From Euryarchaeota archaeon UBA125 (lineage in GTDB: Archaea; Thermoplasmatota; Poseidoniia; Poseidoniales; Thalassarchaeaceae), in the NCBI GenBank assembly GCA_002502625.1, contig DAPV01000094.1, positions 1 to 20,737 of the forward strand: DNA of 20,737 nucleotides, read 5' to 3'. The first letter of the stretch is position 1; each line of letters starts with the position of its first letter. Both the position numbers and the translations under genes were made by a program. Shown here in pieces: positions 1 through 7,567 of the stretch. The notes beneath the pieces are model-generated. The model was not told where the DNA came from. It did not search any database and saw only the letters and a list, made by a program, of their open reading frames with translations.

Positions 1-623
1 TTGTATGGCCATGGAGTAAGAAAACCAGCGATTAACATTGGAATGATTACTACTGGTGTGAGCATAGCACCTCCAGTTAGTAGTACGTCGGTTATGTTCA
101 TCGCTGCTTCCATCCCTATCATTGAAATTAGAGACATTCCAATAGCTACTCTGAATGCTTCCTTAATTCCCCCCATTTGCTTAATGAGAATGAATGTCTC
201 CAATGCAATTGAAGTCATGATTCCGTTAAACATTGCAAGCGCCATAATCATCATAGTACTCCAACCCGAATCTATGAAGATAAACTGGAATGCTGCAATT
301 GTACCAAAATCACCTATGCTGCAACCCACCAAACACCATTTTGTATTGTGTGCAGATTGTTTCCAAACACTTCCATCTCGCCAATTGAAATCATCTTTGA
401 TATTACTAGAAAGAATGACAGCAGGAATTCCAATACTGTATCCAAGAGAAACAATTGCTTGTTCAGCCTTTTCGAGAGAGACTCCCTGAAAACTAACATT
501 TCCTGACTCTAATTTTACATCGATATTGTAAGCACCATTCAATGAATTAAGTGCTTCTTCCACTCTTCCCACACATGACATACATGTCATGCCTGAGACT
601 GTAGTTGAGACCACATCGTCCAT
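1..623 (-). CDS. HMA-domain / DUF4396 membrane protein (C-terminus missing, runs off left edge)
   Basis: Read on the minus strand from the ATG at 623, the protein opens directly into a heavy-metal-associated (HMA) domain of about 60 residues with the metal-binding motif GMTCMSC. A linker follows, then four hydrophobic segments. The segment after the linker carries WCLVGCSIGDFG, and later ones carry LETFIL and SMIGMEAAMN, which fit the DUF4396 membrane family as I know it. P-type ATPase hallmarks (DKTGT, TGES) are absent from the visible part, so this is not simply CopA. HMA domains bind Cu(I) or related soft metals, so a role in metal handling at the membrane is inferred; DUF4396 has no established function. 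An in-frame ATG at 683 would add 20 residues (MGERIQILTEVEIPPSFSES). I prefer 623 because the HMA fold starts there and an inverted repeat lies upstream. At least one partial codon is lost at position 1. Confidence 0.78.
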   Translation of the reverse strand, partial: MDDVVSTTVSGMTCMSCVGRVEEALNSLNGAYNIDVKLESGNVSFQGVSLEKAEQAIVSLGYSIGIPAVILSSNIKDDFNWRDGSVWKQSAHNTKWCLVGCSIGDFGTIAAFQFIFIDSGWSTMMIMALAMFNGIMTSIALETFILIKQMGGIKEAFRVAIGMSLISMIGMEAAMNITDVLLTGGAMLTPVVIIPMLIAGFLTPWPY

Positions 624-659
624 GCTTTCAGAAAATGACGGTGGTATTTCAACCTCCGT

Positions 660-675
660 AAGGATTTGAATCCTT
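660..675. promoter_or_regulatory. Perfect 7-bp inverted repeat in divergent promoter region (candidate operator)
   Basis: AAGGATTTGAATCCTT consists of 7-bp arms around a TG spacer. It lies 37-52 bp upstream of the HMA/DUF4396 ATG at 623 and 43-58 bp upstream of the ileS ATG at 718, just outside the expected TATA/BRE position of the minus-strand gene (a weak GAAATA sits about 25 bp before that ATG). The symmetry and position are what is seen; binding of a dimeric, possibly metal-responsive, regulator is inference. If the HMA gene really starts at 683, the repeat would lie inside its coding sequence. Confidence 0.4.
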
Positions 676-717
676 TCTCCCATCAGTTTGAAGACATCTT
701 CCAAAGTCCGTCGGTTC

Positions 718-3700
718 ATGCCTGCGCCTGAACCTGTGGGGGATCTGGACCCTGTATCACTTGAAGAGAGTGTTATGCGTTTATGGTCTGATGAAGAAAC
801 ATTTCAGCAAAGTATTGAGTCTAGACGTGGCAATACTCCTTTCATATTTTTAGAAGGACCTCCAACAGCTAACGGACGTCCAGGGATACATCACGTAGTT
901 GCTAGAACCTACAAAGATTTAGTCTGTCGATGGAAGGCTATGGAAGGCCATTTTGTTGAGAGAAAGGGTGGTTGGGATACTCATGGATTACCAGTGGAAA
1001 TTGAGGTTCAGAAACGTCTTGATTTGATGAGTAACGAAGCCATAGAAGAATTTGGGATCGCCGAATTTAATGAAGAGTGTAGAAAATCCGTTTGGACATA
1101 TGAAGAAGCATGGAGAGAAATGACCGAAAGAATGGCTTTTTGGGTTGATTTAGATCAACCTTACGTTACCCTAGACAATGATTTCGTAGAATCTTGCTGG
1201 TGGGCTTTGAAACAAATGTTCGACAAAGGTCTACTCTACAGAGGTCATAAAGTACTTCCTTACTGCCCCCAAACTGGAACCTCTTATTCAAGCCACGAGG
1301 TAGCATTAGGATACAAAGAAGTAGAGGAGCCTTCAGTTTATGTGAAATTTAGATTGGAAAATTCTAATGCCTCTATCTTAGCGTGGACAACAACTCCTTG
1401 GACCCTTCCAGGGAATGTTGGTTTAGCAGTAGGTCCAGATGTAAGTTATGTCAAAGTTCGAGTCCTTGAAGAACCTTCATCATGGGAAGGTTTTGGAGGA
1501 GCCTTAATTGGAGAAGAGTTGATTTTAGCTAAAGATCTAATGAAAGAAGTACTCCGCCATCATGTAGAGATCATCGAAGAATTTCCAGGTTCTGAATTGA
1601 TTGGTCTTTCTTATGCCCCTCTATTCCCTGAAGCAGTAGATGGTGGTGAATCCTCTTCTGCTTGGACTGTTTTGAGCGCTGATTGGGTAACTACAACCGA
1701 TGGGACTGGAGTTGTCCATACTGCAGTAATGTACGGTGAAGATGACTATAACTTAGGAATGGAAGTTGGTCTTCCAGCTCAACATACAGTCGACATGGAT
1801 GGGCGTTTCGTCAAAGGTACTCACCCACGCCTAGACAGCAGATATGTCAAGGATTGTGATGAAGAAATAATGGAAATTTTATCTGAATCTAACCTTCTAT
1901 ATCGTGAAAAGTCATATTCTCACGATTATCCTCATTGTTGGAGGACTGATCATCCCTTGTTATACTATGCAATGGATTCTTGGTTTGTTAGAATGACTGC
2001 TGTCAAGGATCGTTTATTGGAATTCAACGATCAGGTTGAATGGGCACCAGATTGGGTTGGAGAAGGTCGCTTCGGAGAATGGTTGAGAAATGTCAAGGAT
2101 TGGGCAATTAGTAGAGAACGCTATTGGGGTACTCCATTACCCGTATGGCGTTCAGCATCTGGAGAAATGAAATGTGTTGGTTCTATTTCAGAACTTCAAG
2201 CAGAGGTAGACAAGGCAAGAGCTGCTGGTATAGACAATCCCGAATGTCCTGATGATGTTGATCTTCATCGTCCAATTGTTGATCAGTTTGTTCTTATTAG
2301 CGAAACTGGAGAACCGATGAATCGGGAACCGTTTGTAATGGATTGTTGGTTCGATTCAGGATGCGCTTCGTTTGCCCAATGGCATCATCCATTTGATAAT
2401 CCTGAAACTTTTGAGAATAACTTTCCAATTGACTATATTTGCGAAGGAGTAGATCAGACTAGAGGTTGGTTTTACACTCTCTTGGCAGTTTCTACAACTG
2501 TGTTTGATTCACTTTGCTACAAGCGCTGTCTAAGTTTAGGATTAATCCTTGATGCTGAAGGAAAGAAAATGTCCAAATCTAGAGGGAATATTGTTGACCC
2601 ATGGGATCATTTTAATCGAGAGGGAGCAGATGCTACGAGATGGTATATGGTTACTGCTGGTGCCCCATGGAATCCATTGAAATTTGATCCTAATGGGGTT
2701 AGAGAAACGTATGGGAAAATGTTCTTGACATTATGGAATTGTTATCGTTTCCACGCAGATTATGCTGCCTTGGATGGTTTTGATCCTGATGATTCAACCA
2801 AATCGATTCCAATTGAAGACAGAACTCCTTTGGATAGATGGATTTTAAGCCGTCTTTCAAATATGAGTCATTCCTATCATCAACAATTTGAGGATTGGGA
2901 TTTCCATAAGGCCTGTAGAGATTTAGAGGAATTTGTTGTAAATGATTTATCAAATTGGTACGTTCGTAGATCACGAAGACGCCTTTGGGATGAAAATGAA
3001 TCATCTGATAAGAGAGCCTGTCAATTAACACTTCATGAGGTATTAACAGTATTATGTCGGTTGATGGCACCTGTAGCACCATATATTTCAGATGTAATTC
3101 ACAGAAATTTGTGCAGCGGTGAAAGTGTTCATCTTGCAGATTGGCCAATATTGAGTGCAGAATCTAATGTCGGTGAAGATATACTTCCACCTATCGATAT
3201 GATGGTTGAAGCAAAGATGGAGATGGTTCGAACTCTTGCTGAAGCCGGTAGAAGAATTAGAATTGAAGCTGGGCGACGTCAACGACTCCCATGTCAGTCT
3301 GGATGGATTGTTGGTGGCCCAGATATTTCAGAATTCCATGAAATTTTAGCTGATGAATTAAATGTAGAAATATTGGAAACTGAAAAAGATCTTGATCGTT
3401 TTCAAAGAATAGAACTAGCACCTAACCGTAAGGCATTAGGGAAAAAGTGTCGACAAGATCTTCCTTCGGTTCTAAAGGAATTAGATTCAGTAGACCCTGA
3501 ATCATTCCTTTTGGAGATTGAAGCTGGATTAGGTGCTTTATCTGGATATGAGATTATTTCAGAAGATATTGAAATTCGAAGAGTGGAAAAGGAAGGGTTC
3601 GCAGCATCTACGGTATCTATCGATGGCCCTGAAGGTCCAATGGATGTTAGCCTAGTTCTAGACCTTGCTTTAACTGAAAATCTACTTTCTAAGGGTCTTG

Positions 3701-3969
3701 CTAGAGATATAATTCGACGAATTCAAGCTAAAAGAAAAGATCTAGACTTAGAAGTGGACACTACAATTTCTCTTGAAGTTTGGTTGCCTGACAATGCTCC
3801 CGAATTATCTGAAGAAGATGGCAAACATGTTAGTTCAGAGGTACGCGCATCATCTTCCAAATTCCATCGATTAAAAACTGGATTTTCTGCGGAATTAGAT
3901 AGTTCCCCAGTAGATGTTTTCTCCCTAGATGGAGAATTTGATATTTCCTTTAAAATTACTCAATCTTAA
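718..3969 (+). CDS. ileS: Isoleucyl-tRNA synthetase, type 2, with GIHH in place of HIGH
   Basis: Class I synthetase that charges tRNA-Ile in the cytoplasm; 1083 residues, normal for IleRS. The N-terminal catalytic segment GPPTANGRPGIHHV (residues 47-60) holds the ATP-binding signature, here in the swapped form G56-I57-H58-H59. Then come the family block GGWDTHGLPVE (about 84-94), the CP1 editing domain with TTTPWTLPGN and GEDDYNLG, the CWFDSG block, KMSKS at 617-621, the anticodon-binding helical domain (about 690-860) and a C-terminal extension. The intact editing and KMSKS motifs argue for a working enzyme. I chose the ATG at 718; an in-frame TTG at 688 would add ten residues of poor character. 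No Shine-Dalgarno is visible. The next gene begins 3 nt after the stop, so the two are probably cotranscribed. GIHH is a known natural variant in part of the IleRS2 clade, not a sequencing error as far as I can tell. Confidence 0.97.
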   Translation: MPAPEPVGDLDPVSLEESVMRLWSDEETFQQSIESRRGNTPFIFLEGPPTANGRPGIHHVVARTYKDLVCRWKAMEGHFVERKGGWDTHGLPVEIEVQKRLDLMSNEAIEEFGIAEFNEECRKSVWTYEEAWREMTERMAFWVDLDQPYVTLDNDFVESCWWALKQMFDKGLLYRGHKVLPYCPQTGTSYSSHEVALGYKEVEEPSVYVKFRLENSNASILAWTTTPWTLPGNVGLAVGPDVSYVKVRVLEEPSSWEGFGGALIGEELILAKDLMKEVLRHHVEIIEEFPGSELIGLSYAPLFPEAVDGGESSSAWTVLSADWVTTTDGTGVVHTAVMYGEDDYNLGMEVGLPAQHTVDMDGRFVKGTHPRLDSRYVKDCDEEIMEILSESNLLYREKSYSHDYPHCWRTDHPLLYYAMDSWFVRMTAVKDRLLEFNDQVEWAPDWVGEGRFGEWLRNVKDWAISRERYWGTPLPVWRSASGEMKCVGSISELQAEVDKARAAGIDNPECPDDVDLHRPIVDQFVLISETGEPMNREPFVMDCWFDSGCASFAQWHHPFDNPETFENNFPIDYICEGVDQTRGWFYTLLAVSTTVFDSLCYKRCLSLGLILDAEGKKMSKSRGNIVDPWDHFNREGADATRWYMVTAGAPWNPLKFDPNGVRETYGKMFLTLWNCYRFHADYAALDGFDPDDSTKSIPIEDRTPLDRWILSRLSNMSHSYHQQFEDWDFHKACRDLEEFVVNDLSNWYVRRSRRRLWDENESSDKRACQLTLHEVLTVLCRLMAPVAPYISDVIHRNLCSGESVHLADWPILSAESNVGEDILPPIDMMVEAKMEMVRTLAEAGRRIRIEAGRRQRLPCQSGWIVGGPDISEFHEILADELNVEILETEKDLDRFQRIELAPNRKALGKKCRQDLPSVLKELDSVDPESFLLEIEAGLGALSGYEIISEDIEIRRVEKEGFAASTVSIDGPEGPMDVSLVLDLALTENLLSKGLARDIIRRIQAKRKDLDLEVDTTISLEVWLPDNAPELSEEDGKHVSSEVRASSSKFHRLKTGFSAELDSSPVDVFSLDGEFDISFKITQS

Positions 3970-3972
3970 CCG

Positions 3973-6033
3973 ATGTTCTCAATAACTCCCGAACTTCGAT
4001 GTTTGCCGATGATGGGCTTAACTGAGATACCTGGAGTAGGAGAATCCCTTTCTCAAAGAATGATTGAAGCATTGGGTTCTGAGGAAGAAGTTTTCAAAAC
4101 TTTATCGCAAGGTGACGTTACTAGCCTATCTTCTGTGGAAGGTGTCACCTCTGTACGTGCAGTTCGATTAATTCAGAATTTTCGAGGCGAGGATGCAGAT
4201 GTTTGCCAAAGTGTTGAAGCAACGAAATTACATGATAGGATACTCGAATCCATCAGTAGTTTCGCCAGCAGTCCGGCAGCTAAAGATAGGATTGGACTCT
4301 TACGACCTTTATCTAAACATCATATTGATTCTATTGAAATATGTAGAAACAGATCTAAGTTAGCATTAGAATTTGGTTTATCTTTTCCTGATTCATTGGA
4401 AACATGGACTAAGTTTTCTTCTTCATTATCAAATCCTAAAAGAGGCACAAGTAGAGTAAATAGAGTAATTGTTGTACCTGATTCAGAAACTGCGGATAGA
4501 TGTAATTCTTTGTCAACTCGTTGCAGAATTGTAATTAGAGATCCAAATGAGAAGTGGACTGATTATACTGTCTTTCCTAATGTGACATGGGTAGGTAAAT
4601 CCGCTCCTACTTCTCCTCCCAATGGATGGATTTGTTTTTCATCGATTAACCAAATTGCTAGTTTAGTTCCTGAATTAAGTGTTGAATGGTTTGAATTAAA
4701 CTCAGAAATATTACATGCGATTCAAAAAATTAAGGAAAATGAATGGCCTGTAAACCCTTTTTCAGAAAAAATCGAAGAATTAGTTGAACCAATTTCCAAT
4801 TTAGATAAAATTCTCGATTCACTAAATGTAGAAGACGGCAATCTACAAACGTTAGAGAAAATAAAGGATGCTTTGTGGTCTGAAATTAAAGCAATTGAAG
4901 GAGGTATTAATGATGCAATTGTAGCCGGAACTTCTGATGCACATCTTTCTATTGAAGGCGATGAAGTTCTATCTTTTTACGCAGATACTGAAAGTTTGAA
5001 TCGGCGAATACAAGCTACTGTTGCAGATACTATTGAGGATGCCAAACAAGCCGGAAGAAAAAGATTAGAATTATTTCTCCAAAATACCCCGGTAAGAATT
5101 CCATTTGATTGGATTGAATCTGATTATCCGTGCGCGGTAAGTCGTAAAGCAGTAGAAGATATAGAAGCAGAATTAGAGAATGCTATTGAATCTGCAAAGA
5201 ACAATGATCTTTTACAAAATGCTAAGATCGCACAAGAATTGATAGAGCCATGTAAAACTGCAATTTCTGGTTTAATAGAAATTGAGATGTGGTTGACAGT
5301 TGCAAGATGGGCAATTCACAATAAATGTATAATGCCCGAGTTAGTCTCTAAGAAATCGGGTTTTGAAATTATAGATGGTCGCCATCTACTACTTGATTGC
5401 CTTCCTACTCCCATTTCATATGGATTAGGATCAATAGCATCAGAAGGAGATAGACAACCTCTCAGTTTGCTCTCCGGAGCCAATTCTGGGGGCAAAACAA
5501 CATTGTTGGAAACTATTGCAATGATTGCATTACTCACACATTCTGGTTTACCTGTTCCTGCCTCTTCTGCGAAGATTTCGTTAGTAGATGAGATACATAT
5601 CTTGGCCAAGGTAAATGGGACTCAATCTGCAGGGGCTTTAGAAAGAACACTTCTAAGATTAGCTGATGTGTTTGTTTCAGAAAGTCAGAAACTCGTTCTT
5701 GCCGATGAATTAGAAGCAATAACTGAACCCGGAGCTGCTGCACGTATTCTTTCAGGATTACTTTCTGTTGCAATGGAAAATAATACAAATACAGTCGTAT
5801 TAGTTACTCATATTGGTGGTCAAATAAAAAATAATTTCACTGGAGAAATTAGAATTGATGGGATAGAAGCAAGAGGATTGGATGAGAATTTGGAATTAGT
5901 AGTTGATAGAACACCTATTCGAAATCATCTCGCGCAATCAACACCCGAATTAATTGTTCGTAGATTAGCTGCTCGAGCACAAGGTCCTTCAGCATCGATT
6001 TTTGCATCTTTATGTGAAAGTTTCAAGAATTAA
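3973..6033 (+). CDS. HhH-MutS family ATPase (archaeal MutS-like protein)
   Basis: 686 residues. The N-terminus has two helix-hairpin-helix elements (IPGVGESLSQRMIEAL near residue 19 and SSVEGVTSVRAVRLIQ near 53), which bind DNA non-specifically. The middle, about 240-440, is helical and charged, as in the MutS core/clamp. The C-terminal third is a MutS ATPase: Walker A GANSGGKTT at 502-510, a Q-rich signature region after DEIHILAKVNGTQSAG, Walker B LVLADE ending at D578-E579, and the switch His in VLVTHIGG at 613. It lacks the MutS mismatch-recognition N-domain (F-x-E) and any C-terminal Smr nuclease domain, so it resembles the archaeal MutS2/MutS5-like group rather than canonical MutS. The role, probably in recombination or repair intermediates, is inferred from family. 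The start is 3 nt after the ileS stop with no ribosome-binding site, suggesting coupled translation. The 3' end overlaps the converging lipoprotein gene by 11 bp. Confidence 0.88.
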   Translation: MFSITPELRCLPMMGLTEIPGVGESLSQRMIEALGSEEEVFKTLSQGDVTSLSSVEGVTSVRAVRLIQNFRGEDADVCQSVEATKLHDRILESISSFASSPAAKDRIGLLRPLSKHHIDSIEICRNRSKLALEFGLSFPDSLETWTKFSSSLSNPKRGTSRVNRVIVVPDSETADRCNSLSTRCRIVIRDPNEKWTDYTVFPNVTWVGKSAPTSPPNGWICFSSINQIASLVPELSVEWFELNSEILHAIQKIKENEWPVNPFSEKIEELVEPISNLDKILDSLNVEDGNLQTLEKIKDALWSEIKAIEGGINDAIVAGTSDAHLSIEGDEVLSFYADTESLNRRIQATVADTIEDAKQAGRKRLELFLQNTPVRIPFDWIESDYPCAVSRKAVEDIEAELENAIESAKNNDLLQNAKIAQELIEPCKTAISGLIEIEMWLTVARWAIHNKCIMPELVSKKSGFEIIDGRHLLLDCLPTPISYGLGSIASEGDRQPLSLLSGANSGGKTTLLETIAMIALLTHSGLPVPASSAKISLVDEIHILAKVNGTQSAGALERTLLRLADVFVSESQKLVLADELEAITEPGAAARILSGLLSVAMENNTNTVVLVTHIGGQIKNNFTGEIRIDGIEARGLDENLELVVDRTPIRNHLAQSTPELIVRRLAARAQGPSASIFASLCESFKN

Positions 6034-7471
6034 TTGAGGCGTATGTATCTGGGAGAAATAGTTCCAAACCAAATAGTGGGTCTGGATCTGATGAATCATG
6101 ATAAGCAATTACTGAACCGCCATCAGGCAGAATGGTCATACTTGCAAAGTCAAAACGAATATCTTGTCCTGCTCCAGATGTAGCATCTAAATCCCCTAAG
6201 CCAAGAAATGTCATTGAATCTGGTTTAAGGTTCTCTGAGTATTCTCTAACATGCCAAGCAATATCAATATCGGGTCCTTCAGAACTTTGGTATCTAACAT
6301 TTAGAACAAATAAGTCCAAATTGCCATTTGAATGAAATTCCCATTCCTCAATTTCTGATGCTTCTCCGGTTAGATCATATGTTTGATTTCTCCAAGTTTC
6401 TCCCCCATCATTAGAAATCATATGTTCAAAAATTAGACCTGAATTAACAACACAGTGTAGATATGAAGATGAATCGAAAGCACAATATTCACTTGGTAAG
6501 CTATTGCCCTCAATAGTTGTAGCTCTCCACCAATTTAGAGAAGTGTCAAGAAAAGCATCTCCTCCATCGTTGAAGAAATTAGGGAAATAAGCTCCGCCTG
6601 AAGGCACAGGAAATCCTCTCATTTCTTTGTGAGGTTTGGTGTAATCCCAAGCCTTCTCTAGATCTTCTGCAACTAAATCTACTTCCATTACGTCTAATTG
6701 TTCATCACGATCAGGGAATTCAAAATAGTAATAATTTAGCCCATCTGTTGACATTTGGCCACCTCTATTGGATGACTGATGCCAGAAGTTTGAGATGACT
6801 AGACTTGCCCAGTCTCCGCTTCCATAAGGTGCAGCACCGTCAATTGGCCCTACAATTTCCATTTGCCATGATCTATCATAGAAAGGTTCAGTCAATCTGT
6901 TGAAACACCATGTCCAATCCTCATCTTCAGCATCCCAAAAGAAAGCATAGAATTGATCACCTCCAGATGAGGATGGATAAGGAAACCATCCCATGGCAAT
7001 AATATCTCCAGTAGTCGTTTGAACGATACTACCTTCTCCCAACCCTTCCTGGCCCGGAACAGTAAGTTTAGGAGTTCTACAATTCAGGTCTTGTACTACT
7101 GGAGGCATCCATTCTTGCCATGTATGTCCCCTATCTTCTGACCATGTAGGATATTCTCCACCAAAGTTGAGGATCCATCCCCACTCTGTGGCGGCAAGGT
7201 AATGCTCACAACAATTCCCTCCTTCTAAGTTACCAAAAACAGCCCAAGATGAATTTCCCCATGAAGCATTAACTGTAGGATCTGGATGACTTACATTGAA
7301 CGGTCTTATCCTATCTTCCCCTGTAAATCCTGCAGGGTCGTCAATGTAGCTGAATCCGTCAGCCCAATCATTCCCAACTACAATTTCTTCATTAGAACCA
7401 AAACATCCTGGAATAAGTAAAACTAAAGTCGCAAAGATTGTTGAAATTCGACGCCAAGTCCCACCCTCCAT
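6023..7471 (-). CDS. Exported lipoprotein with BNR/Asp-box (sialidase-like propeller) repeats
   Basis: 482 residues from the ATG at 7471. The N-terminus MEGGTWRRIS is followed by a hydrophobic stretch ending in the lipobox-like LLIPGC with Cys23, so the mature protein is probably lipid-anchored outside the cell. Two Asp-box motifs, SEDRGHTW (111-118) and SNDGGETW (353-360), and many Trp/Gly-rich beta strands suggest a beta-propeller of the BNR/sialidase superfamily. I cannot identify sialidase catalytic residues (the Arg triad or FRIP), so enzymatic activity is not claimed; it may be a binding or sensing propeller. Several paired cysteines (for example in GGNCCEHY) suggest disulfides. A GTG at 7492 would add seven residues but no better signal peptide. 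The gene is divergent from the anchored amidohydrolase gene, another surface protein, and could share control with it. Its stop lies inside the end of the MutS-like gene. Confidence 0.8.
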   Translation of the reverse strand: MEGGTWRRISTIFATLVLLIPGCFGSNEEIVVGNDWADGFSYIDDPAGFTGEDRIRPFNVSHPDPTVNASWGNSSWAVFGNLEGGNCCEHYLAATEWGWILNFGGEYPTWSEDRGHTWQEWMPPVVQDLNCRTPKLTVPGQEGLGEGSIVQTTTGDIIAMGWFPYPSSSGGDQFYAFFWDAEDEDWTWCFNRLTEPFYDRSWQMEIVGPIDGAAPYGSGDWASLVISNFWHQSSNRGGQMSTDGLNYYYFEFPDRDEQLDVMEVDLVAEDLEKAWDYTKPHKEMRGFPVPSGGAYFPNFFNDGGDAFLDTSLNWWRATTIEGNSLPSEYCAFDSSSYLHCVVNSGLIFEHMISNDGGETWRNQTYDLTGEASEIEEWEFHSNGNLDLFVLNVRYQSSEGPDIDIAWHVREYSENLKPDSMTFLGLGDLDATSGAGQDIRFDFASMTILPDGGSVIAYHDSSDPDPLFGLELFLPDTYASINS

Positions 7472-7476
7472 GGTGT

Positions 7477-7519
7477 TATTTTGGGGTTGCACTTTTTCTG
7501 ATTGTCGCTATTTTGGGTT
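7477..7519. repeat. Direct repeat TATTTTGGG(G)TT in divergent promoter region
   Basis: TATTTTGGGGTT at 7477-7488 and TATTTTGGGTT at 7509-7519 are near-identical, with starts 32 bp apart (about three helical turns). A shorter GGGTTCAA recurs at 7515-7522 and 7533-7540. The pair lies between the starts of the minus-strand lipoprotein (7471) and the plus-strand amidohydrolase (7568). Each copy could serve as a weak TATA element (TATTTT forward, CAAAATA in reverse) or as half of a regulator site; the sequence alone does not decide. Confidence 0.35.
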
Positions 7520-7567
7520 CAATCACAGATGGTAGGGTTCAAGCCCTTGCTCTTACCATGGATACTC

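Noticed and set aside
1..489. Plus-strand open frame of 162 codons at the left edge
   Set aside because: It is antisense to the HMA/DUF4396 reading frame, which has recognisable motifs; the plus-strand product has none.
690..701. Second small inverted repeat GAAGA-CA-TCTTC near the ileS start
   Set aside because: Arms of only 5 bp are common by chance, and it overlaps the position where a leaderless promoter box would fall.
688..717. Earlier TTG start for ileS
   Set aside because: The added ten residues are not typical of IleRS and no ribosome-binding site supports the TTG; the ATG at 718 gives a standard N-terminus.
883..894. GIHH in IleRS as a sign of a dead enzyme or sequencing error
   Set aside because: The surrounding block matches the IleRS2 variant in which this swap is natural, and all other motifs are intact.
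6023..7471. Lipoprotein as a true sialidase
   Set aside because: Only Asp-box structural motifs are visible; catalytic Arg/Tyr/Glu arrangement and a FRIP motif could not be found.
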